Positions 18,101-25,903 of a DNA stretch of 64,000 bases are shown here, piece by piece. The translations under genes were made by a program, and so were the position numbers. Source of the stretch: Candidatus Avelusimicrobium luingense (GTDB lineage Bacteria > Elusimicrobiota > Elusimicrobia > Elusimicrobiales > Elusimicrobiaceae). The stretch is from the NCBI GenBank assembly GCA_900315845.1, contig OOHK01000004.1, positions 78,577 to 142,576 of the forward strand, in the 5' to 3' direction. Positions within the stretch are counted from its first letter, which is position 1; every line of letters starts with the position of its first letter. The notes beneath the pieces are model-generated. The model did no database searches, was not told where the DNA came from, and worked only from the letters and a program-made list of their open reading frames with translations.

Positions 18101-18248
18101 CGGCTTCAATATCATCGCTGTCATTTTCGGTTACCAAAACCGTTTTTGGCGAGGTGGGTAAAATTTCCCGGCAGATAAAATACGCCTTAGCCGCCCCATT
18201 GGGTAGCCCGTAAATAAAAGAAGAAAACGGCGGTTGGGTATCCTTCAT
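15105..18248 (-). CDS. mfd: Transcription-repair coupling factor
   Basis: The 1047-residue ATP-dependent translocase removes RNA polymerase stalled at DNA lesions and recruits UvrA. The order is an N-terminal UvrB-like region, an RNA-polymerase-interacting domain (AGDYVVHQEHGIGRYLG near 355), RecG-like helicase motifs (Walker A LVGDVGFGKTEVAMR near 505, DEEHRFGVKQ, SATPIPRTL, GRIGRG) and a C-terminal TRCF domain. Length is slightly under the usual ~1150. It lies 20 bp after the PBP gene and 12 bp before the lipoprotein parvulin gene. Confidence 0.96.
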   Translation of the reverse strand: MKDTQPPFSSFIYGLPNGAAKAYFICREILPTSPKTVLVTENDSDDIEAAAREFSPENTQILTFPPTDNGRIAALYQLLIAPKNFQFIITDYAGLTAALPTRHEFETRLLTLRRGQTIRRQELVDTLEQIGYTREDYTESPGQYAVRGSVVDIFSAQEPLPLRLYFSGNRLEMISAFDLDTKNTKNQTDSVVILPLGFEQTPATLADYLSGAVWLFDEPDSSFDFTAHPNARFITQLPREGAHNAGLKSPVSFQANMELADREIFQLQQQGYRVQICCLNRGELDRIGTLLADQPHAGKVPLVISSLTQGFYSPKDKLAFITSNDLLNRRYNATRVLNRFDVEGAKRVRFKELQAGDYVVHQEHGIGRYLGLEIMDKDENPTDCLIIEYRRGSRLYVPMYDFKKVQKYIGVGGKRPTLSVLGGIKWQEVKKHVKEEAQKTAQEILKLEALRQATPAPDLPGDARMEREFADSFPYILTPGQEQAISQTLHDLSLSKPMDRILVGDVGFGKTEVAMRAALKTVLSGKQVMMLSPTTILTAQHYKTFTKRMAGFPVNVRMLCRFQTPKEQKEVVQEIRNGLCDIIIGTHRLLSKDIAFKNLGLVIIDEEHRFGVKQKEKIRAKCAGVHSLMLSATPIPRTLNQSLSSLRDISLIDTPPRGRTPIQTVVTPWNDELAASAISREIARGGQVYYVYNSVQSMQSRELLLKKLVPHARICVAHGQMDEKELEQTLWDFNNGKYDVLLASTIIESGLDITNANTLIVENAHNFGLAQLYQLRGRIGRGNTKAYCYLFHPDWLFKKTPHEENNFADLAAVRWHERDEKDPTEAAKQRLSALMEFSELGSGFRLALRDMEIRGAGELLGVKQHGPISEVGLSLYCDLVAAEVKKLRGGKAEPTLRATVNLPLAAYIPPDYLPDDAERLKYYKALMGADEAQTQQLLTRLADLCGPVPPEIHNLTALFALSQTAGKLNIYHVDYTDGKLELLFARRFHMPENFPAELFNRFGAAHVAFTKSHSGDGVLLTPPPEKTPLDFARETVTFLSTLLKLQK

Positions 18249-18268
18249 ACGCGGATAATTCAGTTAAA

Positions 18269-20398
18269 TTAAAAACTTTCCGGTTCCGTTCCGGTGATAA
18301 AGGCTTCTAAAAATTTATTGCGGTCGGCCGGCGTAGCCAATTTGCCGGTAATGGGATTGATATACGAGAATGAAATTCCTTCCGGAACGGCAAAATCATC
18401 ATTGGGTTCATCTTTCAAAATCTGTTCCATAATTTCCGTCCACCAGCGTGCCGTGGTGCTTCCGGTAAAGCGGGCACCGTTTTCGTGGGAAGTATCATCA
18501 TCATATCCCATCCATGCGGCGGCTGCGGTGTGCGGTGTCATACCGACAAACCACATATCGCGGTGACTTTGTGTCGTTCCGGTTTTTCCGGCGATGTTAC
18601 GCCCAAGCCGTGCTACATACGCACCGCTTCCGCGTTGGGTTACGCCTTTCATCATATTGATAAGTAAATAAGAATGTTGCGGAGAGAACGCAGCGGTTTC
18701 TACCGGGATATGTTGTTCTAAAATGCGTCCGTTAGCGTCTTCCACGCGCTCTATATAATAGTTATCGGTGTGGATACCGCCGTTGGCAAAAGTAGTTAAA
18801 GCGGCTAAATGTTCGTCCATTTCCACGACGCTTACCCCTAAAGCTAAGGCCGGAACGTTGGGCAGTTTGGCCGTTAACCCGGCTTTGCGCGCTACGGCAA
18901 TAACGGCTTTGGGGGAAACGGCATCAATTAAATTGACCGCTACTAAGTTTTTAGATTTTTCCAACCCTTTGCGCAGCGTTACCCACCCTTCACTCTTGCC
19001 ACCGTAGTTTTGCGGAACCCACACATTAAAATCTTTGCTGGCAATAAAAGATTGTTTGGCTAAATCTAAGGAATATAAATCGGCATTTTCATTAAAAGTG
19101 CGCCAGTTGCGTCCGTCGTAATAGAACATGGTGGGCAAATCTTTAACAAGTGTCGCGGGCGTGTATCCTTTTTGCAAGGCGGCCATCCATACATAGGGTT
19201 TGAAAGACGAACCCGGTTGGCGTTTGGCTTGGGTGGCGCGGTTGAATTTGCTTTCGTCAAATTCGCGTCCGCCCACTAGCACCCGCACCGCGCCGGACTT
19301 AACATCACGCACCATAAAGGCCCCTTGTAGACGGGGATAATCGGTGCGTTCTTCTGCCGGGGTTTCTTCTTCGTCTTGATTGGGGTTTGGTGCATCGGCT
19401 TCCGAGTCGTTGGGGTCAATTTCTATACCGAGCCCTTTAGCCACTTGTTCATCATACTCTTGCAACTTGCGGTTCATGATTTCTTCCGCTTTGGCTTGTT
19501 GGTCAATATCTAATGTAGTATAAATGTTCAGCCCGGCTTTCCATAATACGTCCATGCCGTATTTGGGCTCTAAAATACGGCGGATATATTCAATAAAGTA
19601 TTGCCCCGGTTTCTTTTCCAGTTGCGGCGGTTTGACCGGGAGAGGTTCGGTCTTGGCCTTTTCCAGTTCCTCTTGCGAAATGTAATTTTGTTCGTACATG
19701 ACATCTAATACTAAGTTGCGGCGTTGGCGGGCCAGTTCGGGGTTGGCAAAAGGATTGTAACGCCCCGGAGCCGGAATTAACCCAACAAGCAAAGCGGCCT
19801 CACCGGTGGTAAGTTCGGATAAATCTTTGTCAAAGTATTTTTTGGCGGCCGCTTTGACGCCATACGCTCCGCTGCCTAAATAAATTTCGTTTAAGTAAAG
19901 TTGTAAAATTTCGCGCTTGCTGAATTTATGCTCAATTTGAATAGCCAAAATAATCTCGCGGATTTTACGGATTAGTTTTTTCTCTTGCGTTAAAAACACA
20001 CCGCGCGAAAGTTGTTGCGTTAACGTAGAGGCCCCTTGTTTAGCGCGTCCGGTAATTAAGTCATGCAGTAACGCGCGGATAATACCGCGAATGGAAAATC
20101 CGGCATGTTTGAAGAAATCGCGGTCTTCCATGGCGACGACGGCATTTTGTAAATCTACCGGAATATCTTCCAACGGTACCATGCTGCGTTTTTCAATGGA
20201 AAATTCGTGAATTAACTGGTTGTTACGGTCGTACACTTTGGTGGTTAAAGACGGGGTATATTCTTCCATCTCATATACCGGTGGCAAGCCCGAGAAAATA
20301 TAACGCATAAATACTGCGCTTACTAAAATCAAAACGAACAGTCCGGCTAGCGCAGTAAAAATAAACGGTTTAGAAAAGAAAAAACTTTTTCGGGCCAT
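18269..20398 (-). CDS. Class A penicillin-binding protein (PBP1A)
   Basis: The 709-residue bifunctional peptidoglycan synthase has an N-terminal membrane helix (FIFTALAGLFVLILVSAVF). A GT51 glycosyltransferase domain follows, with EDRDFFKHAG, GASTLTQQLSRG and EIYLGSGAYGV. The transpeptidase domain has SSFK (active-site Ser), SKN and KTGTT. It acts at the inner membrane to polymerise and crosslink peptidoglycan. An acidic insert (DPNDSEADAPNPNQDEEE) separates the two domains. A TATAAT lies 8 nt upstream of the ATG with no ribosome-binding site; it probably heads the operon through mfd and the parvulins. Confidence 0.95.
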   Translation of the reverse strand: MARKSFFFSKPFIFTALAGLFVLILVSAVFMRYIFSGLPPVYEMEEYTPSLTTKVYDRNNQLIHEFSIEKRSMVPLEDIPVDLQNAVVAMEDRDFFKHAGFSIRGIIRALLHDLITGRAKQGASTLTQQLSRGVFLTQEKKLIRKIREIILAIQIEHKFSKREILQLYLNEIYLGSGAYGVKAAAKKYFDKDLSELTTGEAALLVGLIPAPGRYNPFANPELARQRRNLVLDVMYEQNYISQEELEKAKTEPLPVKPPQLEKKPGQYFIEYIRRILEPKYGMDVLWKAGLNIYTTLDIDQQAKAEEIMNRKLQEYDEQVAKGLGIEIDPNDSEADAPNPNQDEEETPAEERTDYPRLQGAFMVRDVKSGAVRVLVGGREFDESKFNRATQAKRQPGSSFKPYVWMAALQKGYTPATLVKDLPTMFYYDGRNWRTFNENADLYSLDLAKQSFIASKDFNVWVPQNYGGKSEGWVTLRKGLEKSKNLVAVNLIDAVSPKAVIAVARKAGLTAKLPNVPALALGVSVVEMDEHLAALTTFANGGIHTDNYYIERVEDANGRILEQHIPVETAAFSPQHSYLLINMMKGVTQRGSGAYVARLGRNIAGKTGTTQSHRDMWFVGMTPHTAAAAWMGYDDDTSHENGARFTGSTTARWWTEIMEQILKDEPNDDFAVPEGISFSYINPITGKLATPADRNKFLEAFITGTEPESF

Positions 20399-20524
20399 AT
20401 ATACAAATTATATCAAAAAGCCCCGCGTCGCGTTTGAACTTTACGTGTCGGTGTGAAAAATACGTCCAAACTTTGTAAAATAGAAATACTTTGTAGCATT
20501 TCCTACTTAATAAGAGTTATTTTT

Positions 20525-21601
20525 ATGGTACGCAAAACAGTAAAAAAACAATCAAAATCTGTTAAACGTGTGGGGAAGCAAGCCACCCCAAAAACAATCC
20601 AGGGGGAAACGTTTTACGGATATGATTTTGTGTTGATTACGGATATGGATACGGGGCGTAGCCGGCAACTTGGCGGCCCGGTACACCAGCCGGCTACTAT
20701 TTTTCAAAAAGATCCGGTCCACCGTTTGGCTTGGGAAGAAACGCTTAAACGCGGCGTTTACCATTACGAGTGGCTGTTTACCCGCGGAAAAACACGCAAA
20801 GTGTATCAAACTTCCTGTGTGTCTTTGCCGTTGCCGGACAGCCAAACGGCGGGGATATTATCTTTCTCGCGGGATATCAGCCGACCGGTAAGTTACGGGA
20901 ACATCTCGCTGGAATTGCAAGAACCGGTTGCCCCGCGCACATTCGCTCAATTGCTTTTAGCCACCCGTGAGACCGAAAAGAAAGGTATTTCAAAAGCCTT
21001 GCATGATGAGGTGGGTTCCAGTGCGGTCATGCTAACGGCGTTGTTAAGTTTGGTACGTGCCAGCGTTAAAACCGGCAACAGCAAACAGGCCTTGCGCGAT
21101 TTGGAACAATTAGACCAACAACTCAAAGAAAGTATTGAACGGTTAAAAAATGTAATCGTTTCATTACGTCCGCCCTCTTTGGAAAATAAAGGCGGGCTTG
21201 AAGGGGCTATACGTGATTTGTTAGAAAACGTAAGTTCGTTAAGCCATATCCCATATACTTTTGATTATGATGAAGAAGGCGATCATTTCGGGTTGTCTGA
21301 TGATGTAAAAATTTTACTGTATCGTATTGTACAGGAAGCGCTGACAAATACGGTCAAACATGCCCATGCAAAACATATCCGTGTACAACTTAAACGGGTA
21401 AAAAACGATATCAACCTGTTAGTATGTGATGATGGTATGGGGTTTGATCCTGACCAACAACTTTCCATAGAACATATCGGATTGTTGGCCATGAAAGACA
21501 GCGTAGAATTATTGGGGGGCTCTATTACTGTAAAGAGTGCGCCGGGGAAAGGCACGCAAATTACAGTAGTTTGCCCATGTGTTGTTTATGGGGGAAATTA
21601 G
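20525..21601 (+). CDS. Cytoplasmic sensor histidine kinase, HisKA_3 (NarX/DegS type)
   Basis: The 358-residue protein has no membrane helix. After a basic N-terminus it shows a PAS-like region (about 40-140; GVYHYEW, ILSFSRDI), a HisKA_3 dimerisation domain with ISKALHDEVGSS supplying the phospho-accepting His, and an HATPase domain (N box EALTNTVKHA, DDGMGFDP, GGSITVKSAPGKGTQI). It phosphorylates the NarL-type regulator encoded 1 bp downstream. I chose the ATG at 20525; an upstream GTG at 20453 is in frame but has less support. The signal is unknown and likely cytoplasmic. Confidence 0.88.
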   Translation: MVRKTVKKQSKSVKRVGKQATPKTIQGETFYGYDFVLITDMDTGRSRQLGGPVHQPATIFQKDPVHRLAWEETLKRGVYHYEWLFTRGKTRKVYQTSCVSLPLPDSQTAGILSFSRDISRPVSYGNISLELQEPVAPRTFAQLLLATRETEKKGISKALHDEVGSSAVMLTALLSLVRASVKTGNSKQALRDLEQLDQQLKESIERLKNVIVSLRPPSLENKGGLEGAIRDLLENVSSLSHIPYTFDYDEEGDHFGLSDDVKILLYRIVQEALTNTVKHAHAKHIRVQLKRVKNDINLLVCDDGMGFDPDQQLSIEHIGLLAMKDSVELLGGSITVKSAPGKGTQITVVCPCVVYGGN

Positions 21602-21602
21602 T

Positions 21603-22247
21603 ATGAAAAAAATTGTACTGGCAGATGATCATGCTATTGTCCGTACCGGTGTACGGGCTGTATTAGAACGGCTGGGACAGAAAATGCAAATTTCGGCGGA
21701 GTTATCTAACGGAAAAGAATTGGTGGAATATGCCAAAACGCATCCGGACGAAATTTATATTGTAGATATCTCTATGCCGGTTATTAACGGTATTGATGCG
21801 GTAGAGCAGATGGTAAAGTGCCATCCGGATATTAAAATTGTGATGCTCAGTATGTATGATGACCGAATATCGGTAGAAAAATCACTCAAAGCCGGAGCCA
21901 AAGGATATATTGTTAAAGTATCTGCTGCCGATGAAATTATAAATGCTATTGAAGAAATCTGTGCCGGACGGTTTTATCTGTGTAATAAGGTTTCTAAATA
22001 TATTGTCCAAGGATTTTTGGGAAAAACAAATTCGCGTAAACGTGATGCAACGGGGCTTACTCCCAAAGAAAAAGAAGTATTACAGTTGATTGCCGAAGGG
22101 TATAGCAGCAAACAAATTGCCAAAACATTTCATTTGTCGCTTAATACCATTCATGTGCACCGTAACAATATTATGAAAAAATTGGGTATTCATAAACAAA
22201 CCGAACTGGTGCGCTTTGCCCTTAAAGAAGGGATTGCCCAATTATAA
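21603..22247 (+). CDS. NarL/FixJ family response regulator
   Basis: The 214-residue regulator has a receiver domain (DDHAIVR acidic pocket, phospho-acceptor Asp in YIVDISMP, Lys in GYIVK) and a C-terminal LuxR-type helix-turn-helix (LTPKEKEVLQLIAEG, SSKQIAKTFHLS, VHRNNIMKKLGI). GGGGG sits about 8 nt before the ATG at 21603, which is preferred over in-frame starts inside the kinase gene. It is the cognate partner of the kinase just upstream. Targets are unknown. Confidence 0.93.
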   Translation: MKKIVLADDHAIVRTGVRAVLERLGQKMQISAELSNGKELVEYAKTHPDEIYIVDISMPVINGIDAVEQMVKCHPDIKIVMLSMYDDRISVEKSLKAGAKGYIVKVSAADEIINAIEEICAGRFYLCNKVSKYIVQGFLGKTNSRKRDATGLTPKEKEVLQLIAEGYSSKQIAKTFHLSLNTIHVHRNNIMKKLGIHKQTELVRFALKEGIAQL

Positions 22248-22259
22248 GGAAAGAAAACT

Positions 22260-22865
22260 ATGCGTATTATTGCTGGTACAGCCCGTGGACGCCGGATATT
22301 TTCGGTATCTAAAAATTTACCCGTCAAACCGATTTCGGATCGGATCAAACAATCGGTTTTTGACATTATCCGTCCGCGTTTGCCCGGCGCCATGATGCTT
22401 GATTTATTTGCCGGAACGGGGAACGTGTCGTTAGAGGCTCTTTCGCGCGGCGCTTTGCGTACCGTGATGGTGGACCGGGAGCCTGCCTGTATTAAAAATA
22501 TTCACCGCAATTTGGAACATTTGGGATTTGTTGACCGTGCGAAAGTTTTGCGCGGAGACGTGTTAAAACCGTTAGATTATCTGCTTGCGTATAGCGATAA
22601 CGAAGGGTATGACATTATTTTTATGGGCCCGCCGTATCGCGATATCAATAATAAGATGTTGGCCTTGTCCGAACCGGCACTCGCCAACGTGGCACAAGCA
22701 AGGTTGCTGGCTCCGAACGGTATTATCATCTTACAAACTCACAAAACCGAAGAATTTGCTGTCCCGGCAGCGTTGGAAATTTACCGCGTGGAAAAATACG
22801 GTGATACGCTGGTCCATTTTTTGCGCGCGGTGCGTGCCAAATCGGAGAGTACCCATGCAGAGTGA
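22260..22865 (+). CDS. rsmD: 16S rRNA (guanine966-N2)-methyltransferase-like protein
   Basis: The 201-residue Rossmann-fold methyltransferase matches RsmD, which methylates G966 of 16S rRNA. MRIIAGTARGR at the start, KPISDRIKQSVFDII and the SAM-binding motif LDLFAGTGNVSLEALSRGA are typical. Motif IV reads GPPY (in IFMGPPYRD) where RsmD normally has DPPY or DPPF, so a catalytic-site Asp is replaced by Gly. AAGGAAAG precedes the ATG. It overlaps the downstream nuclease gene by 11 bp. Confidence 0.85.
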   Translation: MRIIAGTARGRRIFSVSKNLPVKPISDRIKQSVFDIIRPRLPGAMMLDLFAGTGNVSLEALSRGALRTVMVDREPACIKNIHRNLEHLGFVDRAKVLRGDVLKPLDYLLAYSDNEGYDIIFMGPPYRDINNKMLALSEPALANVAQARLLAPNGIIILQTHKTEEFAVPAALEIYRVEKYGDTLVHFLRAVRAKSESTHAE

Positions 22866-23583
22866 TTCGCATGAACTGAATTTTTCCAAAATCAAAACTT
22901 ATCGCGAATGTCCGCTTGCCTATAAATATAAGTATATAGAAGGTAAGCGGGAAGGCTTGGTGCCGGCGTCTTCCTTGGGGGTTTCTATTCACCGCACCTT
23001 GGAGGCCTACCATGCCCAAAGCAACGACCCAAGCGAACTGCTTTCCTATTATGATGATTGTTGGATGGGGGCCGGATACGCCAGTGCGGGCGAACAGATG
23101 GAATGGTACTTGAAAGGGAAACGCATGTTGGAAACGTATGCCCAACGCGAGTATGAACGTAAAACTGTCGTAGATAGTACCGAGCGTGAATTCATTTTTC
23201 AGGAAGGCGAGTGGACGCTTCGCGGAAAAATTGACCGCATTGATAAACTCCCGGACGGTTCGTGGGAAGTGATAGATTATAAAACAGGAGCAGATGCGGA
23301 TGTTACCGCCGCGGTAACCGATTCGTTGCAAATGGGTATTTATGCGGTTGGCGCGCGGCGCGCATGGAATATGCAACGGGGAAAAGCCACCTTTTATTTT
23401 GTGGCGTTTGACCAAGTGCAAAGTGCTCCGTTTGAAGCGTTTGATGAACGCAAAATCATAGATACTTTTATTGAAACAGGTAAAAAAATTGTGGCGCAAG
23501 ATTTTTCGCCCAATTGTGCTAATTGCCCCAACTGTTTGTTTAAGGATCGTTGCGATCAAGCCGTTTTACCACCTGAAAATTAA
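22855..23583 (+). CDS. PD-(D/E)XK nuclease, RecB/Cas4-like
   Basis: The 242-residue protein has the RecB-family nuclease core: GKIDRIDKLPDGSWEVIDYKTG provides the motif II Asp and the D-x-K of motif III, and LQMGIYAVGARR resembles the motif QxxxY region. An N-terminal Cys (ECPLAYKYKY) and a C-terminal cluster (CANCPNCLFKDRC) suggest an iron-sulfur cluster, as in Cas4 and AddB. It is a stand-alone protein of Cas4-like size, but no cas genes or CRISPR repeats are present. A role in DNA-end processing is inferred. I chose the ATG at 22855, overlapping rsmD. Confidence 0.85.
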   Translation: MQSDSHELNFSKIKTYRECPLAYKYKYIEGKREGLVPASSLGVSIHRTLEAYHAQSNDPSELLSYYDDCWMGAGYASAGEQMEWYLKGKRMLETYAQREYERKTVVDSTEREFIFQEGEWTLRGKIDRIDKLPDGSWEVIDYKTGADADVTAAVTDSLQMGIYAVGARRAWNMQRGKATFYFVAFDQVQSAPFEAFDERKIIDTFIETGKKIVAQDFSPNCANCPNCLFKDRCDQAVLPPEN

Positions 23584-23617
23584 CAGGATTACCCACAACA
23601 GGCATTTAGGTCTTTAG

Positions 23618-23645
23618 ACCCAGCCGGCCGTTGGGCCTTTTTTTC
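23618..23645 (+). terminator. Probable terminator after the nuclease gene
   Basis: A GC-rich short hairpin (CCCA at 23619-23622 with TGGG at 23632-23635, plus internal GGCC pairing) is followed by seven T. The stem is short, so strength is uncertain. Confidence 0.5.
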
Positions 23646-23647
23646 GC

Positions 23648-23677
23648 TTGCATGCTAAAAATTTTTTTTATTACAAT
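23648..23677 (+). promoter_or_regulatory. Promoter of the repeat-containing exported protein
   Basis: TTGCAT (23648-23653) and TACAAT (23672-23677) are 18 nt apart. Only 6 nt separate the -10 box from the ATG, so the transcript is probably leaderless. Confidence 0.6.
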
Positions 23678-23683
23678 AAACGC

Positions 23684-24931
23684 ATGAAAACATTACATAA
23701 AACATTAGGAACAGTTGTGCTTTTAGGCACAGTAAGTATAAGCGCTTATGCGCAAACTAATCTGGTAGAAGAGGCAGCACGAGGCCTTGAAACTGTAAGT
23801 AAAGTAACAAAAGAAATGCCGAATGCTGTTCGCAATACGCTTACCCGTTCTATTTGGGAAGCGCAAACTACTCAGTATCGTGAAATTTTCCCGGATATGG
23901 GAGTAGGTATCCGTAATAATGAAGAATTGACCGTAGCCCCCTTAGATTTCGTAAGAAGTTCTGCGGGAGATGCCGTCGTACGCGATTTGGAGCAAGCTGA
24001 CAAATTGATTGCGGTGAAAGCCGGCAGTGAGGCCCGCGTAAAGGCCATGTTAGCACCCAAATTTGTACCGTTTGAGCCATCACAAAAAGTGTCTTTGGTG
24101 GGGATGAAAGAGTTTTTCTCGGCTACGCCGGCTCAATCTCCTCGTTGGGTAGGGCTTTTCGGGCTCAATCAATGCGTTGGGGTGGCTATTGTGAGCAAAC
24201 AAGGCCCGCGCGTATTGCGTGTCAGCGTGGCTCACGTTGACGGAAGAACCCAAATCGGGGAAGGCCAATCCGATACGTTTTTCAAACAAGCCGTAGATCC
24301 CCGTGCCACAACAGTAGATGTATATTTATTGGCAGATAATCACAAGGGGTTGGAGGCTCCTCAGGCGGAAAATTATTCCAACCCGGACTGGAATGGCACA
24401 GAGACCATGTCTCCTTGGCAAATTGTGCAACAGATTAAGGAACGATTAGAACCTTTCTCTGCCCGTAATATACGGTATCATGAACAATTAGCCGGTGTGC
24501 CGCAATTTGCCGTCAATACCGCTACCGGACAATTGAGCATGGACGTTGCATTCCCGCGCGATTTAAATTGGACGCCGGAAAATGAGATCCACTTTAATAG
24601 AGGCTTAAGCAACGTGCTTGTACCGGCGGAATTATCACCCAGCCCGGCTATGGAAGCGGTTTCCTTGCGTCAACGGTACCCGCAAAATGTATCCGGCCCG
24701 GTACGTCAAACCTTCCCGGAAGAAGGGGTGGAAATTGCGAACGATGCCGATTTGACTTTGCGACCGATTGGGGGAACTCAAAACACCCCGGTAACGACCC
24801 CGAAATCCCGAGCCCCTTGGATGGTCGGTACAGTGTTTGAGGGTATTCCCAATGCGCCGATACGGGAATATTTCCCCGGTATGGGTTATATTTTAGACGA
24901 CGCGGATGGTACGTTCGTTCCGGAACGCTAA
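23684..24931 (+). CDS. Exported protein with three internal FP-x-x-G repeats, function unknown
   Basis: I do not recognise this 415-residue protein. It has a clear signal peptide (TVVLLGTVSISAYAQ) and no further membrane segment. Three short repeats of about 20 residues are visible, at residues ~66-86, ~341-361 and ~393-413. Each has R-x2-FP-x2-G-x2-I followed by an acidic turn and a Thr, for example REIFPDMGVGI, RQTFPEEGVEI and REYFPGMGYIL. The middle region holds one Cys (NQCVGVAIV). It is monocistronic, with its own promoter and a strong terminator. A secreted or envelope-surface role is inferred from the signal peptide. Confidence 0.75.
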   Translation: MKTLHKTLGTVVLLGTVSISAYAQTNLVEEAARGLETVSKVTKEMPNAVRNTLTRSIWEAQTTQYREIFPDMGVGIRNNEELTVAPLDFVRSSAGDAVVRDLEQADKLIAVKAGSEARVKAMLAPKFVPFEPSQKVSLVGMKEFFSATPAQSPRWVGLFGLNQCVGVAIVSKQGPRVLRVSVAHVDGRTQIGEGQSDTFFKQAVDPRATTVDVYLLADNHKGLEAPQAENYSNPDWNGTETMSPWQIVQQIKERLEPFSARNIRYHEQLAGVPQFAVNTATGQLSMDVAFPRDLNWTPENEIHFNRGLSNVLVPAELSPSPAMEAVSLRQRYPQNVSGPVRQTFPEEGVEIANDADLTLRPIGGTQNTPVTTPKSRAPWMVGTVFEGIPNAPIREYFPGMGYILDDADGTFVPER

Positions 24932-24952
24932 ACGCGAGTTATAAAATTTAGC

Positions 24953-24989
24953 AAACACCCCTTATTTAGTTAAGGGGTGTTTTTAAACT
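24953..24989 (+). terminator. Intrinsic terminator after the repeat protein gene
   Basis: An 11-bp stem, AACACCCCTTA with TAAGGGGTGTT, encloses TTTAGT-type loop sequence and is followed by T residues. It separates this gene from the ribosomal-protein operon. Confidence 0.9.
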
Positions 24990-25018
24990 CCGAAACATCG
25001 CTCTTTTTAGTAAAATTT

Positions 25019-25027
25019 TGTTATAAT
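25019..25027 (+). promoter_or_regulatory. Extended -10 promoter of the rpsF operon
   Basis: TGTTATAAT contains a perfect TATAAT (25022-25027) with the TGN extension. Transcription would start near 25034, giving a leader of about 65 nt before rpsF. Confidence 0.65.
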
Positions 25028-25035
25028 ATATACAA

Positions 25036-25071
25036 GGTAAAAAGCCGCAGGTTTTACCTGCGGAATTTTTT
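25036..25071 (+). promoter_or_regulatory. rpsF leader with two alternative hairpins
   Basis: CCGCAGGT (25045-25052) pairs perfectly with ACCTGCGG (25056-25063) and is followed by AATTTTTT, so it resembles an intrinsic terminator. Alternatively GGTAAAA (25036-25042) pairs with TTTTACC (25052-25058), exposing CCG in the loop. The two structures exclude each other. rpsF leaders are known to carry a CCG-containing S6:S18-binding motif; attenuation here is my inference. Confidence 0.55.
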
Positions 25072-25100
25072 GCCTAACAAAACGCAAAGAAAATTAGTCT

Positions 25101-25421
25101 ATGAAAACGTACGAAAGTGTAATTATCGTAAGACCCCAACTCTCCGACGGAGAAGTGGGTGAATTCGTGAACAAGGCCAAAGCCCTTATCACGAACAAAG
25201 GCGGAGAAGTAACCAGCGAAGAAAAATTGGGTCGTCGTAAATTTACCCATGAAATCAATCACGTTCGCGATGGTTTCTATCTCTACTTGAAATTCAAAGC
25301 CGAACCTTCTTTTATTAAAGAATTTGACAATGCTTTGAAACTCAACGAAAATGTACTACGCTCCATGACGATGAACGCCGTGGAAGTAAAAGCCAAACCG
25401 GCTCCTGTCGTAGTCAAATAA
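25101..25421 (+). CDS. rpsF: 30S ribosomal protein S6
   Basis: The 106-residue protein matches bacterial S6 over its whole length: MKTYESVIIVRP at the start, GRRKFTHEINHVRDGFYL in the middle and NENVLRSMTM near the end. It binds the 16S central domain together with S18. It opens the conserved rpsF-ssb-rpsR-rplI operon. The ribosome-binding site is weak (AAAGAAAA) and the leader is structured. Confidence 0.97.
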   Translation: MKTYESVIIVRPQLSDGEVGEFVNKAKALITNKGGEVTSEEKLGRRKFTHEINHVRDGFYLYLKFKAEPSFIKEFDNALKLNENVLRSMTMNAVEVKAKPAPVVVK

Positions 25422-25433
25422 AAAGGTTAACGT

Positions 25434-25883
25434 ATGCCAGCAGCAATCAAATTGCCGGAACAAAACATAGTCCTTCTAGTCGGACGGTTGACACGTGACC
25501 CTAACGTGGCATTTACACAGAAAGGTCAAGCCGTGTGCCGTTGTGATATTGCGGTGAACCGCAGATATTTAGATGCTACCACAAACGAGTGGAAAGATGA
25601 TACTGTGTTTGTTCCCGTTGTGGTTTGGGGCTCGGCAGCCGATCGGTGCAAAGACCGCATGAAAAAAGGTACGCCTGTCAGTGTAGAAGGCCGCCTTACA
25701 TTAAGCGAATATACCGATAAAACTACGGGTCAAACCCGCCGCAACTTGCAGGTTACGGCCCGGCGGATTCAATTATTAGAGTCCGCAGCCGCCGCCGGAG
25801 GCGCCTACGATGACGGCGCACAAGCGGCCGCAAAGGACGACGTTCCCACTACGGAAGTAATGGAAGACGACGTTCCTTTCTAA
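25434..25883 (+). CDS. ssb: Single-stranded DNA-binding protein
   Basis: The 149-residue protein has an N-terminal OB fold (NIVLLVGRLTRDPNVAFT, VCRCDIAVNRRY, FVPVVVWGSAAD, VSVEGRLTLSEY), a short Ala/Gly/Asp-rich linker and the acidic protein-interaction tip ending DDVPF. It coats single-stranded DNA during replication and repair. The location between rpsF and rpsR is the usual bacterial arrangement. Confidence 0.96.
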   Translation: MPAAIKLPEQNIVLLVGRLTRDPNVAFTQKGQAVCRCDIAVNRRYLDATTNEWKDDTVFVPVVVWGSAADRCKDRMKKGTPVSVEGRLTLSEYTDKTTGQTRRNLQVTARRIQLLESAAAAGGAYDDGAQAAAKDDVPTTEVMEDDVPF

Positions 25884-25903
25884 ACTAAAAAATGAGGAAA
25901 CAA

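Noticed and set aside
22726..23559. 277-codon open frame on the minus strand opposite the nuclease gene
   Set aside because: The plus-strand protein has clear nuclease motifs and coupling to rsmD; the antisense frame has low-complexity composition.
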